A stretch of 64,000 nucleotides of DNA from Verrucomicrobiota bacterium (GTDB lineage: Bacteria > Verrucomicrobiota > Verrucomicrobiia > Chthoniobacterales > UBA10450): assembly GCA_003219175.1 (NCBI GenBank), contig QHPU01000041.1:61784-125783 (forward strand), given 5' to 3'. Below, piece after piece: positions 10,359 through 21,222 of the stretch. The notes under the pieces are model-generated. The model did not search any database and was not told the DNA's origin. It saw only the letters and a list, made by a program, of their open reading frames with translations. The translations under genes were made by a program, and so were the position numbers. How positions within the stretch are numbered: the stretch's first letter is position 1; each line of letters starts with the position of its first letter.

Positions 10359-10733
10359 TTAGCGACTTGACTGCGCGTAGTGTTCCGCGCCCAAAAAGTG
10401 TAGGGAGATATACGTATCGTCGCCTACAACCCAGCTATCGTGCCCGGGCCCGATGTAAAACAAATCTCCCGGCTTCATCTCGTAGTAGCGGCCGTCTTTC
10501 ATCCGGCAAGCCGCGCACCCGGACACAACCATCCCGACATGTTCCACCTCGCAAAGCGCTGCACCGGTCACAGCTCCAACATGTTGCGACCATTTCCATC
10601 CCGGCTCATAACTGGCCCGGCCAATCGTTATCGATCCGATCTTTACGGTCTCGAATTTCCCTTTTTCGAATGTGCGCACTTCATCCGGTTGCTCGAATCG
10701 TCTGATCAAAAAGTCATCGTAGTTCGGTAACAT
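10359..10733 (-). CDS. Cupin domain protein
   Basis: 124 aa single-domain cupin. The beta-barrel motifs are visible as PGWKWSQHVG and a C-terminal MKPGDLFYIGPGHDSWVVGD. The metal site is incomplete compared with classic cupins: one His in the first motif and one in PGHDS. The family binds small ligands or metals and includes enzymes and regulators; no specific job can be assigned. It lies alone between groEL and gdhA on the same strand. Confidence 0.8.
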   Translation of the reverse strand: MLPNYDDFLIRRFEQPDEVRTFEKGKFETVKIGSITIGRASYEPGWKWSQHVGAVTGAALCEVEHVGMVVSGCAACRMKDGRYYEMKPGDLFYIGPGHDSWVVGDDTYISLHFLGAEHYAQSSR

Positions 10734-10860
10734 TGCTCAACATAGCAGAAAGAAACGATCCGCTAAACACGCGCCTTCGCCAAACTACGCCGCGAGCGCA
10801 AAATGACCCCAAGAAACCAGCAAAGTTCAGCATCCCTCGGAATAAATTTGGCTGAGCCCA

Positions 10861-10896
10861 AAGCAAAACAGCCGGACCCTTTCGAGTCCGGCTGTT
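10861..10896 (-). terminator. Rho-independent terminator of the groESL operon
   Basis: Read on the minus strand, ACAGCCGGAC and GTCCGGCTGT form a perfect 10-bp stem with a short loop, followed by TTTTGCTTT. It starts about 28 nt after the groEL stop codon. Confidence 0.9.
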
Positions 10897-10923
10897 GTTG
10901 AATCTTCGTTAAGTCTCAGCGGC

Positions 10924-12567
<1,644 letters not shown>

Positions 12568-12586
12568 TTAATTTCCTTCTTTTGGA

Positions 12587-12883
12587 TTAACCGATGATGC
12601 CGAGGATATCGTCCTCCCGCATGATCAGATAGGTATCGCCGTCGATTTTGATTTCGGTGCCGCCGTATTTCGAGATCAGCACTTTGTCCCCGGATTTGAC
12701 GGTGAAATCGACTTTCTTGCCGTTGTCGTCAATTTTCCCGGTTCCAAGCGCGACGACTTTGCCTTCCTGCGGTTTTTCCTTCGCGGTATCAGGGATAATG
12801 ATACCGCCCTTCTTCATTTCCTGCTCTTCAATCGGCTGCACCAGCACCCGATCTCCAAGTGGTCTGACATTAACTGATGCCAT
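12587..12883 (-). CDS. groES: Co-chaperonin GroES
   Basis: 98 aa, standard length. The N terminus [33 protein letters not shown] includes the mobile loop ([11 protein letters not shown]) that contacts GroEL, and [18 protein letters not shown] is the conserved C-terminal half. It caps GroEL rings in the cytosol. The gene sits directly upstream of groEL and 82 nt downstream of the dnaK stop on the same strand, with a GC-rich inverted repeat in that gap. Confidence 0.98.
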   Translation of the reverse strand: MASVNVRPLGDRVLVQPIEEQEMKKGGIIIPDTAKEKPQEGKVVALGTGKIDDNGKKVDFTVKSGDKVLISKYGGTEIKIDGDTYLIMREDDILGIIG

Positions 12884-12919
12884 AGTTTCTTTCTCTACTC
12901 CTTTGTTTACTTAGTTGTT

Positions 12920-12957
12920 GCCGGCAGTAGCTCGGGAGTTATCGAGCTACCACCGGC
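12920..12957 (-). terminator. Inverted repeat between dnaK and groES
   Basis: GCCGGCAGTAGCTCG pairs with CGAGCTACCACCGGC, giving a 15-bp stem with one mismatch and an 8-nt loop. No U-tract follows on the minus strand, so it may be a weak terminator, an attenuator or an mRNA-processing/stability element that separates dnaK from groESL expression. Confidence 0.6.
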
Positions 12958-12965
12958 AAATTGGT

Positions 12966-14918
12966 TTATTTCTTCTTGTCTTCGTCGACTACTTCAAACT
13001 CTGCGTCGACCACGTCACCATTGCCGCCGCGAGCACCGGCGCCTTGTTCCGCGCTGGGACGCGGCTCTGCTTCGGGTGGCGGTCCTGCCTGCGCGCCCGC
13101 GCCGGCGGAGGCTTGCTTGTAAAGTTCGGCGCTGACTTCCTGAAACTTGTTCTGTAAGTCGTCGTAGGTCCGCTTCATCGCCTCGGTGTCATTGCGATTG
13201 ATCGCTTCACGCACCGCGGCAATGGCGTCTTCGACCTGCTTCTTCTTGTCGCCGGAAATCTTGTCCCCGAGATCTTTCAACTGCTTCTCACATTGATACG
13301 CCAGGTTGTCGGCGTTGTTCTTGATCTCGATCGCTTCCTTCGCCTTCTTGTCTTCCTCGGCGTGCAGCTCCGCTTCTTTCTGCATCTTCTCGACTTCCTC
13401 TTTCGAAAGGCCGGAGCTGCCGGTGATGGAAATTTTCTGCTCCTTGCCCGTGCCCAAATCTTTCGCGGAAACGTGCAGAATCCCGTTCGCATCAATATCG
13501 AAGGTCACTTCAATCTGCGGAACGCCACGCGGGGCCGGCGGAATTCCATCGAGATGGAAGGTGCCAAGATTCTTGTTGTCGCGCGAAAGCGGACGTTCAC
13601 CCTGCAACACCTTGATCTCGACCCCGGGCTGATTATCGCTGTAGGTCGAAAAGATCTGCGACTTCCGTGTCGGAATGGTGGTGTTACGCGGAATCATCGG
13701 TGTCGCCACGCCTCCCGCTGTTTCGATTGCCAGCGTCAGCGGCGTCACGTCGAGTAGCAGCACGTCTTTGACGTCGCCCTTAAGCACGCCACCCTGAATC
13801 GCCGCGCCGACGGCAACCACTTCGTCCGGATTTACGCCTTTGTGCGGTTCCTTGCCAATCAGAGCCCGCGCGGTCTCGATTACTTTGGGCATGCGCGTCA
13901 TACCGCCGACCAGCACCAGTTCGTTAATCTCTTTCTCGGTAAGTTTCGCGTCTTTAAGGCATGCTTTCACCGGACCGACCGTGCGCTGGAAAAGATCATC
14001 GCAAAGTTGTTCGAGTTTCGAGCGCGTCAGTTTCTTCTGAATATGTTTCGGCCCACTCGCATCCGCCGTGATGAACGGAAGATTAATCTCGTACTCCTGA
14101 GTTGAGGAGAGCGCTATCTTCGCCTTTTCTGATTCCTCTTTGATACGCTGGATCGCATCCGGCTGCTTCGTCAGATCGATCCCGGTATCTTTCTTAAATT
14201 CGTTAACGACCCAGTCCATAATGCGGGCATCCCAATCGTCACCTCCGAGGTGCGTGTCGCCGTTGGTCGCTTTTACTTCAAAGACACCGTCGCCAATTTC
14301 CAGAACGGAAATGTCAAAGGTGCCGCCGCCCAGGTCATAGACGGCAATCTTCTCGTCCTTTTTCTTGTCTAAACCGTAGGCGAGTGAAGCCGCAGTTGGC
14401 TCGTTGATGATTCGCAACACTTCGAGGCCCGCGATCTTGCCTGCGTCCTTGGTAGCGTTACGTTGCGAATCGTTGAAATAAGCCGGAACCGTAATGACAG
14501 CCTGGGTGATTTTCTCGCCCAGTTTCGCTTCCGCGTCGCTCTTCAGCTTCGCCAGAATCATCGCGGAGATTTCCGGTGGCGAAAATGTCTTACGCTCACC
14601 GTTAACTTCTACTTGAACGTGAGCGTCGCCGTTGGCGGCTTTCACGATTTTGTAAGGCACGCGATGTTCTTCTTCGTGAACCTCGTCGTACTTGCGGCCC
14701 ATAAACCGCTTGATTGAGAAAACGGTGTTCGCCGGATTCGTTACGGCCTGACGTTTCGCCGCCTGGCCAACAAGCCGCTCGCCATTTTTTGAAAAGGCGA
14801 CGATCGATGGCGTCGTCCGTGCGCCCTCGCTGTTCTCCAAAACTACGGGATCGCCACCTTCCATTACCGACATACAGGAGTTGGTGGTCCCCAAATCAAT
14901 ACCTAAAACTTTAGCCAT
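12966..14918 (-). CDS. dnaK: Molecular chaperone DnaK (Hsp70)
   Basis: 650 aa. The ATPase domain has [37 protein letters not shown] and [13 protein letters not shown]. The linker [16 protein letters not shown] leads to the peptide-binding domain, and the tail ends in an acidic [15 protein letters not shown]. It folds and protects proteins in the cytosol with DnaJ and GrpE. The ATG at 14918 ([10 protein letters not shown]) is chosen over the ORF-track start because a perfect GGAGG lies 9 nt before it. Neither grpE nor dnaJ is adjacent; groES-groEL follow instead. Confidence 0.97.
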   Translation of the reverse strand: MAKVLGIDLGTTNSCMSVMEGGDPVVLENSEGARTTPSIVAFSKNGERLVGQAAKRQAVTNPANTVFSIKRFMGRKYDEVHEEEHRVPYKIVKAANGDAHVQVEVNGERKTFSPPEISAMILAKLKSDAEAKLGEKITQAVITVPAYFNDSQRNATKDAGKIAGLEVLRIINEPTAASLAYGLDKKKDEKIAVYDLGGGTFDISVLEIGDGVFEVKATNGDTHLGGDDWDARIMDWVVNEFKKDTGIDLTKQPDAIQRIKEESEKAKIALSSTQEYEINLPFITADASGPKHIQKKLTRSKLEQLCDDLFQRTVGPVKACLKDAKLTEKEINELVLVGGMTRMPKVIETARALIGKEPHKGVNPDEVVAVGAAIQGGVLKGDVKDVLLLDVTPLTLAIETAGGVATPMIPRNTTIPTRKSQIFSTYSDNQPGVEIKVLQGERPLSRDNKNLGTFHLDGIPPAPRGVPQIEVTFDIDANGILHVSAKDLGTGKEQKISITGSSGLSKEEVEKMQKEAELHAEEDKKAKEAIEIKNNADNLAYQCEKQLKDLGDKISGDKKKQVEDAIAAVREAINRNDTEAMKRTYDDLQNKFQEVSAELYKQASAGAGAQAGPPPEAEPRPSAEQGAGARGGNGDVVDAEFEVVDEDKKK

Positions 14919-15213
14919 TTGTGTACAGTCCTCCGCGTGCCTTGAGCAATGGCCGTTCCAAATGACATGAATCAAGCATAAGATGCTGATTTGAAGTGTA
15001 TTGTATCAGGAGCTGCAATTTTATGGTGGCCAAAATAGCGCCAGAATGACTCGAATTGCGCTGTATGGATTGGCTTGGTGAGTCAACTCGTCACCGAATT
15101 CGGCTGGAACCCGAAACCTTTTTAGAATATCAACGGGCGAGGTGCCACTGGCCCCATCGGCACCATGCCCGTGCCCCCCGCCGCTGGTATAGCCTCTGCT
15201 TGATTAGTGAGTG
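14919..15213. other. Divergent leader region between dnaK and the zinc-ribbon gene
   Basis: About 295 nt without a gene. Immediately upstream of dnaK is the GGAGGACTGTACAA ribosome-binding site. An AT-richer patch at 14960-15030 is the most likely promoter zone, but no convincing sigma-70, sigma-32 or CIRCE motif could be picked out by eye. Confidence 0.35.
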
Positions 15214-15564
15214 ATGAACCCTGTTCGTCCCCAGACAAAAAGCGAACATGGCGACCTCCTTTTCAAGTGTCAACACTGCGCCAGTCCGCTCATTGTTGAC
15301 GCCGCGGCCGCCGGAATGACGCTGAACTGCCAGCGCTGCGGCAAACCAACGGTCGTCCCAATGATGTCAGTGCCCGTCAGCCCGACGTCGCCGCAAGAAC
15401 TCACCGACTTGCAGCGGAAATTGAAGGAGAATGAATCGCAACGGACGGAAGTAACCGGCTACATCAACCAGCTGAGCATTCAACTCCATCGCTGGAAATT
15501 GCGTTTGCAAACCTTGAACGAGCGCAAGGATGAGCTGGAAGAAGAGGTGCGCAAGAACTCGTAG
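15214..15564 (+). CDS. Small zinc-ribbon/coiled-coil protein of unknown function
   Basis: About 116 aa, not recognised as a named family. Residues 17-45 hold a treble-clef or zinc-ribbon pattern, FKCQHCASPLIVDAAAAG then LNCQRCGKPTVVP, i.e. two CxxC pairs 17-18 residues apart. A Ser/Pro linker follows, then a strongly charged heptad-rich region (LTDLQRKLKENESQRTEV ... LNERKDELEEEVRKNS) likely to be coiled coil. Similar N-terminal ribbons occur on planctomycete/verrucomicrobial proteins of unknown role. GTG at 15211 or ATG at 15214 could start it; the ATG is preferred. Confidence 0.6.
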   Translation: MNPVRPQTKSEHGDLLFKCQHCASPLIVDAAAAGMTLNCQRCGKPTVVPMMSVPVSPTSPQELTDLQRKLKENESQRTEVTGYINQLSIQLHRWKLRLQTLNERKDELEEEVRKNS

Positions 15565-15607
15565 TCCGGGTAGCTCGACCAGAGTCTGGCGCGAGCAAAC
15601 GCATTGC

Positions 15608-15712
15608 TGTAGCGGTCTAAGACCGCCGACGATTTTTGCGGCCCATCGGCTTTCCCCCGCGGTCATAAACGGCCGCTGCAGTAAAAAAACATCGGCTGGA
15701 AGCCGATGCCAC
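15608..15712. repeat. Cluster of three REP-like hairpins upstream of thyA
   Basis: GCGGTC-TAA-GACCGC, an imperfect GCGGTC...GGCCGC and CATCGGCT-GGA-AGCCGATG (8-bp perfect arms, 3-nt loop) lie within about 105 nt. The last hairpin contains the ATG at 15706 that the ORF track uses as the thyA start. Confidence 0.75.
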
Positions 15713-15729
15713 TTTCGGTAGCGTTTGAT

Positions 15730-16524
15730 GTGCAACAATATCACGATCTCCTGCGCCTCGTCCTGGATGACGGAAAAGAGCGCAGCGATCGCACCGGCAC
15801 TGGAACGCTCTCGGTTTTTGGCGCGCAGGCGCGGTTCGATTTGCGTGAACGCTTTCCCCTGCTGACGACCAAAAAGCTTCATCTCAAATCGATCGTTTAC
15901 GAGTTACTTTGGTTTTTGCGCGGCGATACCAACGTTCGTTATCTGAACGAACACGGGGTCACTATTTGGGACGAATGGGCGGACGAAAACGGGAATCTCG
16001 GGCGCGTTTATGGCGCGCAATGGCGTGACTGGCGCGGCGCGAACGGAACTCATGTCGATCAGATTACCAAAGGGATTTCCCAAATTAGAGAAAATCCATC
16101 GAGTCGTCGTCTGATCGTGAGTGCCTGGAATCCCGCCGAGATTGACACGATGGCGTTGCCACCGTGTCACGTCCTGTTCCAATTTTATGTGAACGAGGGT
16201 GAGGTGAGCTGTCAGCTTTATCAGCGCAGCGCTGATTTATTCCTTGGCGTTCCATTCAACATCGCGAGCTACTCGTTGTTAACGATGATGGTAGCGCAGG
16301 TATGCGATCTGAAGCCGGGAGATTTTGTCCACACTTTTGGCGATCTCCATCTTTACTCGAACCATCTCGAACAGGCACGCGAGCAACTAAGTCGCGACTG
16401 CCGGGCCTTGCCGCGGATGCAATTAAATCCGGCAATCAAACGCATGGAGGACTTTCGATTCGAAGACTTTACGCTTCTGGACTATGATCCGCATCCGTCA
16501 ATCAAGGCGCCCATCTCTGTCTGA
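15730..16524 (+). CDS. thyA: Thymidylate synthase
   Basis: The GTG at 15730 gives 264 aa and places the catalytic cysteine of LPPCHVLF at residue 146; both match Escherichia coli ThyA. The ATG at 15706 would add eight residues and lies inside a repeat. Other motifs: [13 protein letters not shown] at the N terminus, [31 protein letters not shown] (dUMP binding) and HLYSNHLEQ. It methylates dUMP to dTMP using methylene-tetrahydrofolate, the FolD and MetF substrate. It is a monocistronic gene downstream of a repeat cluster. Confidence 0.96.
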   Translation: MQQYHDLLRLVLDDGKERSDRTGTGTLSVFGAQARFDLRERFPLLTTKKLHLKSIVYELLWFLRGDTNVRYLNEHGVTIWDEWADENGNLGRVYGAQWRDWRGANGTHVDQITKGISQIRENPSSRRLIVSAWNPAEIDTMALPPCHVLFQFYVNEGEVSCQLYQRSADLFLGVPFNIASYSLLTMMVAQVCDLKPGDFVHTFGDLHLYSNHLEQAREQLSRDCRALPRMQLNPAIKRMEDFRFEDFTLLDYDPHPSIKAPISV

Positions 16525-16590
16525 ATTATTATTTCCGAATTTGCCGGATAAAACCTGAGACTTTTCTCGCCCGTGTGGGTTGAAATAGAT

Positions 16591-17211
16591 ATGAAGTTTC
16601 TCGTGGGTGTGGGGATTTTGTTGCTATCGCTCGCGTCGGTGGGTGCGGCGGAGGGAAATCCATTCCATGTAGAAATCGATCTCCAGGATCAGGTCGCACT
16701 TCTGCTTCGCGGACGCGGCGTTGTTTTGGAATCGCCAATTTCAAGTGGACGTTACGGACACCTGACCGAAACCGGCTCCTTCAAGGTCCTCGACAAAGAG
16801 GTCAATCATCATTCAAGCATTTACGGGAAGATCGTGGACGCGAATGGCAGAACCATTGTGGCCGACGCAGATATCGATATGAAAGTACCGCGCGGTGGCA
16901 AATTTGTTCCCGCCCCCATGCGCTACTTCATGCGCTTCCACGAAGCGGATGGGATGCACGCAGGCTATCTCCCCGGCTACCCAGCATCACATGGCTGCGT
17001 GCGCATGCCGGAACAATTGGCGATTGCGTTCTACCATGCGGTGGACGTCGGCACACCGGTCACAGTTTTCGGGAGAACGCCGCGGGCGACAGGTGACTCG
17101 CCTTATGGGCCACGGTGGCAGCGCGCGATGCAGCCGTGGTTCGGTCGACCGATCGGGCCCGGATTTCGACCGCAGTACGATCCGCGCGATCTCGATCCGT
17201 GGTGGCGCTGA
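16591..17211 (+). CDS. L,D-transpeptidase (YkuD family), secreted
   Basis: About 206 aa. A signal peptide (MKFLVGVGILLLSLASVGAAEG) leads into a YkuD domain ending in PASHGCVRMP, with the catalytic Cys at residue 136 and the upstream His in the MHAGYLPGYP segment. YkuD enzymes make 3-3 peptidoglycan cross-links or attach proteins to the wall in the periplasm. The C-terminal 45 residues are Pro/Arg-rich with no recognised domain. The ATG at 16591 gives a clean signal peptide, unlike the GTG at 16573. It converges with prc across 54 nt lacking an obvious terminator. Confidence 0.9.
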   Translation: MKFLVGVGILLLSLASVGAAEGNPFHVEIDLQDQVALLLRGRGVVLESPISSGRYGHLTETGSFKVLDKEVNHHSSIYGKIVDANGRTIVADADIDMKVPRGGKFVPAPMRYFMRFHEADGMHAGYLPGYPASHGCVRMPEQLAIAFYHAVDVGTPVTVFGRTPRATGDSPYGPRWQRAMQPWFGRPIGPGFRPQYDPRDLDPWWR

Positions 17212-17265
17212 TCGCGAATCTCAGGGCGCTTCTTTCCCCTTCTCAGATTAATCGCGTTCGCGCGC

Positions 17266-19464
17266 TCAGTGATTGGTGCTGGCAGTTTTCGGACCGCGCT
17301 CAAGCTGAACCAGGTCCGACAAAATGTTGAGCGTCTCATCGCGCTCGGGATCGATCACAGGGTCTTTCGTGTCATCGTCCACACCGCCCAGAACATCATC
17401 GCTGTCGGCATCGCCGGCCGCTTCCGGCGCAACTTTGGCCGAACCGTTCTTTTTCGCCGAGGCCAGTTTACCGGGATACATAATGAGCTGAAGATTCGGC
17501 TTATCGACAGTATCCAGCGTCACGCGATAAACGCGCGGCTCCTCGACGTTGCGCGCCAGACGCTCTTTCGTCCGCAATTCCTTGCGCGTCTTGTCCTCGG
17601 AAAGTTCTCTCTTCCGCACATCTTCATTAAGGGAAATGCGATTCTCATCGAGTCGATGGCGCAGCCGGTCCATGTCTTCCTGCACATAATGGAACTCGGC
17701 GTCATTTGGGATCCGTTCGGCCGACCGCCGTTTTAACTCGTCAAGGTAAAGCGACACGGGCTCGTTCCACTTGGTGTATTTTGCCTTGGGTACTTCGTCA
17801 TAAGGCAAACAATTCTTTAGAGCCCCTTCGGCAAACTCAGGCAGGTCAGTCAGCGACGGCAACACAATGTCCGAGGCAACACCGTGCAGCTGAGTTGAGC
17901 CGCCGGCTACTCGGTAAAATTTCTGGATGGTTAATTTTAGCGCGCCATCTTTGTGCGAGCGGCTGCCCAGCAGCGAAGTATAACCGCCGATATCTAGAAT
18001 GGTCTGCACGGTTCCTTTGCCGAACGTGCACTGGTCGCCTACAACAACAGCGCGCCCATAATCCTGCAGCGCCGCCGCGAAAATTTCGCTAGCCGACGCG
18101 CTTTGTCGGCTGGTCAGGACAATGAGCGGCCCCGAGTACGCGATTCCAGGATCCGGATCGCTTGAGACCACGATGTTGCCATTCGAGCCTTTGGTTTGCA
18201 CGATCGGCCCCGACTTCAAAAACAACCCCGTCAGCGAAATCACTTCTTCCAGCGAACCGCCTCCGTTGCGCCGCAAATCCACCACCAGACCGGAAATGTT
18301 TTCCTTCTTCAGCCGCTTCAACAACGCCAATACATCTTTCGTCGTGCTCTTGGCGTGATGATCCATATCCGCGTAAAAGGACGGCAGCGTGATCCAGCCG
18401 AGCTTCACCGGACGGCCTTCGTCATCCTTCTTGATGATAATGTCGGCGCGCGCTTCCTGGTCTTTCAATTTAATTTCATCGCGCACCAGTTCGACGTTTT
18501 TGCGCTTGGAAGGATCGGCTGCGTCAACCGGGATCACTAGTAGCCGGACTTTTGTTCCTTTCTTGCCGCGGATCATTTCCACCACTTTGTCCAGGCGCAT
18601 ATCTCGGACGTCGGTGAAGTCCCCCGTTCCTTGTCCGACGGCAGTGATGCGATCACCGACCTTGAGTCGGCCATCGACCTGTGCTGGCCCACCCGGCACC
18701 AAGCTCTCGATCTTGGCGTAACCATCTTCCGTTCGCAGCATCGCCCCGATGCCAACGAGCGAGAGCCCCATGTTGATACTGAAGTTTTTCAGATCGGATT
18801 CAGATAAGTATTCAGAGTGCGGATCGTAAGCCAGGGCAACGGCGTCGAGGAAAAACTTCGCCTGTTCATCGCGATCACTTTCGTGGACATTGCGCGCAAG
18901 CCGATCGTATCGGCGCGCGACCAACTGCGGTCCGGGTTCGATTGGATGCTCGCTCAGATGTTCCTGCAAAAGCTCGCTCATGATCCGGCCATGCCACAGC
19001 TCCTCTGCCTCGGCCATATTTTTTGGCCAGGGGCTTTTCTCGCGCCTGAAATCGATCGTTCCGTCGGTTTTGAAATCGACCGGTTGTTTGAGCGATTCCT
19101 TGATCTTAGCGACACGCTCATCGACTCGCTTTTGATAAAGATCGTAGATCTCGTAAGCGGGTTTGAGGTTGCCCAGTAAAATATCGTCATCGAGCGCGGC
19201 ACCATACTTTTGTGTAATGGCATCGATGTCTTCCTGGGTGAAAAACAGGTGAGTATAATCCAGCAGTTCGAGGTAGCTCCGCAAAATCTTGCCCGACATG
19301 TCGTCGTTCAATTGCTTGTGCGTGTAATGTCCTTCCTCCAGCAGCCTTCCTACTGAGACGCAGACGTTGTCGAGGTCGGTTTTGGCCGGAAGTGCGGGTG
19401 TCGGCGCCAGGCTAACCAGGAAGATTGCCGCCGCCGTGGTGTAAGAACGAAAACGAGAGTTCAT
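17266..19464 (-). CDS. prc: C-terminal processing (tail-specific) protease, S41A family
   Basis: 732 aa, with a signal peptide (TAAAIFLVSLAPTPALPA). The long N-terminal helical domain is followed by a PDZ domain (LSLVGIGAMLRTEDGYAKIESLVPGGPA) and the S41 catalytic core: SASASEIFA carries the nucleophilic Ser and TFGKGTVQ the Lys. A C-terminal Prc-specific domain with charged helices ends in an acidic tail. In the periplasm Prc trims lipoproteins and degrades peptidoglycan hydrolases by their C termini. The L,D-transpeptidase next to it (convergent) is a plausible functional partner in wall maintenance, but that is inference. Confidence 0.94.
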   Translation of the reverse strand: MNSRFRSYTTAAAIFLVSLAPTPALPAKTDLDNVCVSVGRLLEEGHYTHKQLNDDMSGKILRSYLELLDYTHLFFTQEDIDAITQKYGAALDDDILLGNLKPAYEIYDLYQKRVDERVAKIKESLKQPVDFKTDGTIDFRREKSPWPKNMAEAEELWHGRIMSELLQEHLSEHPIEPGPQLVARRYDRLARNVHESDRDEQAKFFLDAVALAYDPHSEYLSESDLKNFSINMGLSLVGIGAMLRTEDGYAKIESLVPGGPAQVDGRLKVGDRITAVGQGTGDFTDVRDMRLDKVVEMIRGKKGTKVRLLVIPVDAADPSKRKNVELVRDEIKLKDQEARADIIIKKDDEGRPVKLGWITLPSFYADMDHHAKSTTKDVLALLKRLKKENISGLVVDLRRNGGGSLEEVISLTGLFLKSGPIVQTKGSNGNIVVSSDPDPGIAYSGPLIVLTSRQSASASEIFAAALQDYGRAVVVGDQCTFGKGTVQTILDIGGYTSLLGSRSHKDGALKLTIQKFYRVAGGSTQLHGVASDIVLPSLTDLPEFAEGALKNCLPYDEVPKAKYTKWNEPVSLYLDELKRRSAERIPNDAEFHYVQEDMDRLRHRLDENRISLNEDVRKRELSEDKTRKELRTKERLARNVEEPRVYRVTLDTVDKPNLQLIMYPGKLASAKKNGSAKVAPEAAGDADSDDVLGGVDDDTKDPVIDPERDETLNILSDLVQLERGPKTASTNH

Positions 19465-19613
19465 GCCCTGAAAAAGAAGTTTTCCATAGTCGCAGATCGT
19501 CGCTCTGAACGCAAGAACTCCCCTTGAATCCCAGACCGCCGCAGCGATTAAGAAGACAATCGACGGACCAGAATATTCAAAAAAAGCGTGCTATTTGGCA
19601 CGCCTGACAACGT

Positions 19614-20225
19614 ATGAAATACGACACATTTTGCGGGGGAATTTTCGAAACGAATTGCTATCTTTTTCACGCCCCGGAAGGAGTTGTTCTATTTGACGCA
19701 CCAGAGGGATGTTGCACATGGCTTCAAAATCGAGGGGTCGACTTAAAGCTGCTGATCCTAACCCACGGCCACGTCGATCACGTTATCGATGTCGCAAAAA
19801 TTAAGCGAAAATTTGATTGCCCGATAGGTTGTCACTGCGATACCGCCCCTATGATCTCTGATCCGAATTTTTTCCGGAACTTCGGGTTTGGCTTCGATCT
19901 CGAACCTGTCGCGCCCGATTTTTTCATCGAGGAAACGGCCGAGCGCGAATTTCTCGGGGCAAAATTTCAAATTTTCGAAGTTCCCGGCCACTGTCCCGGG
20001 AGCCTTTGCTTTTTCCTGCGCCCCCAAAAGCTTTTAGTCGGGGGCGATGTTCTCTTTGCCGGGGGCGTGGGGCGATGGGACCTGCCCGGTGGCGACGCGC
20101 CACAGTTGTTCCAGGGAATTAAAGAAAAGTTATTCCCGCTCGGCGATGACATCATCGTCCTTCCCGGCCACGGCCCACCCACCAAGATCGGGGAAGAACG
20201 TAGAACGAACCCGTTCGTGCGTTAG
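19614..20225 (+). CDS. MBL-fold metallo-hydrolase (glyoxalase II-like)
   Basis: 203 aa with the metallo-beta-lactamase signature THGHVDHV at residues 50-57 (His51, His53, Asp55, His56), EVPGHCPGSLCF (second His), GGDVLF (bridging Asp) and LPGHGPPT (last His). All zinc ligands are present. The size and order fit small glyoxalase II/persulfide-type hydrolases that cleave thioesters in the cytosol; the substrate is not determinable. It is transcribed divergently from prc and convergently with the CPBP gene. Confidence 0.88.
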   Translation: MKYDTFCGGIFETNCYLFHAPEGVVLFDAPEGCCTWLQNRGVDLKLLILTHGHVDHVIDVAKIKRKFDCPIGCHCDTAPMISDPNFFRNFGFGFDLEPVAPDFFIEETAEREFLGAKFQIFEVPGHCPGSLCFFLRPQKLLVGGDVLFAGGVGRWDLPGGDAPQLFQGIKEKLFPLGDDIIVLPGHGPPTKIGEERRTNPFVR

Positions 20226-20250
20226 CTCATAGGTCCAATGAACCTAGGGC

Positions 20251-21222
20251 CTATACCCTATTTGACATCGCGAGAAAATAAAAAATCACCAAGTCCTGCA
20301 CAAAGTGAATGGCGAATGCCCAGCCCACACCCCGTGTTTCCAGCATGCTCTTGCCCCAAATAAATCCGGCAATTGTCGCCATCGCGACACCGAGCCAGCC
20401 GGATGGCTGTCCAAAATAGTGGCCAAGTCCGAAAAAAACCGCCGTTAACCAAATGCCTTCATGGGGTGGCAACACGTTGCGAAGATGCGCCAAAGGAACG
20501 CAACGGAATTGGAATTCCTCGTTCGCAGCATTGAGGGCGGCGGTGGCTACCGCCCACGGGAACAATTCCCAATGCTGGGTGAGTTGCCAAAAATTGGGCC
20601 GAAGATTGGAAAATAAGAACGCGATCATCGCCACCGCGAAGATCAGCACGATCGGCGGCCCAAGATGCGACCATCGCAGCGGGCTGCGAAACCAGAGAAT
20701 CCGCTCCGGCTTGACCGGCGCGTTCATATATCCTACACGCAGAAAAAGGTCGTCTCGGGTAATCCGGTGCCCGATAAAAGTGGTCAGCATGAGGAGCGCC
20801 CCCGTCGCATTCAGCAAACGCGTCACGAACATTTTTGGCCCCCAGTCGAGATCGTCCGTCAATCGCTGAACCGGCGCCCAGTCGGTGAGCATCGGCGCGA
20901 TCACAGACCACCCCAGTCGCAGAACTGCAATGGTAAGAAGAAAACCACTCAAAACTCGCAGTCGACTCGACCTGCCAACGATCGCTGAAGCGGCGACAAG
21001 TACAAGAACCTGAGCAACAGGTACCGAATAGCCCTCCTCGCCGGCGGAACGACTCAAAATCGTCAGCAGAAGGCTTCCGGAAAGCATTGCGCCCCAGGCT
21101 ATCGGCCGGCACCAGGGATCTGCCCGCGCAGGCAATGCCCCTAGCGCAGGTACAGACGCTGGCGGTGCATCTGTTACCGCGGTCGAGCACGAAACTGGTT
21201 TTTCGCTAAGGGATCCAGCCAT
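20251..21222 (-). CDS. CPBP family intramembrane protease (CAAX-like/Abi)
   Basis: About 323 aa, with roughly eight hydrophobic segments. The three CPBP motifs are intact in the last third: NAANEEFQFR (EExxxR), FGLGHYFGQ (FxxxH) and AIHFVQDLV (HxxxD). The family are membrane glutamic/metal-type proteases related to Rce1; in bacteria they process peptides or act in immunity, but most are uncharacterised. The ATG at 21222 overlaps the end of the upstream kinase gene by 17 nt, so it is co-translated with the AmgK/MurU-like pair. A role in cell-envelope recycling is only suggested by context. Confidence 0.85.
   Translation of the reverse strand: MAGSLSEKPVSCSTAVTDAPPASVPALGALPARADPWCRPIAWGAMLSGSLLLTILSRSAGEEGYSVPVAQVLVLVAASAIVGRSSRLRVLSGFLLTIAVLRLGWSVIAPMLTDWAPVQRLTDDLDWGPKMFVTRLLNATGALLMLTTFIGHRITRDDLFLRVGYMNAPVKPERILWFRSPLRWSHLGPPIVLIFAVAMIAFLFSNLRPNFWQLTQHWELFPWAVATAALNAANEEFQFRCVPLAHLRNVLPPHEGIWLTAVFFGLGHYFGQPSGWLGVAMATIAGFIWGKSMLETRGVGWAFAIHFVQDLVIFYFLAMSNRV

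Noticed and set aside
13293-13757. 154-aa + strand ORF inside dnaK
   Set aside because: Antisense shadow of dnaK with no motifs.
14919-15100. Search for CIRCE or a heat-shock promoter upstream of dnaK
   Set aside because: No TTAGCACTC/GAGTGCTAA-like dyad and no convincing sigma-32 pair seen by eye.
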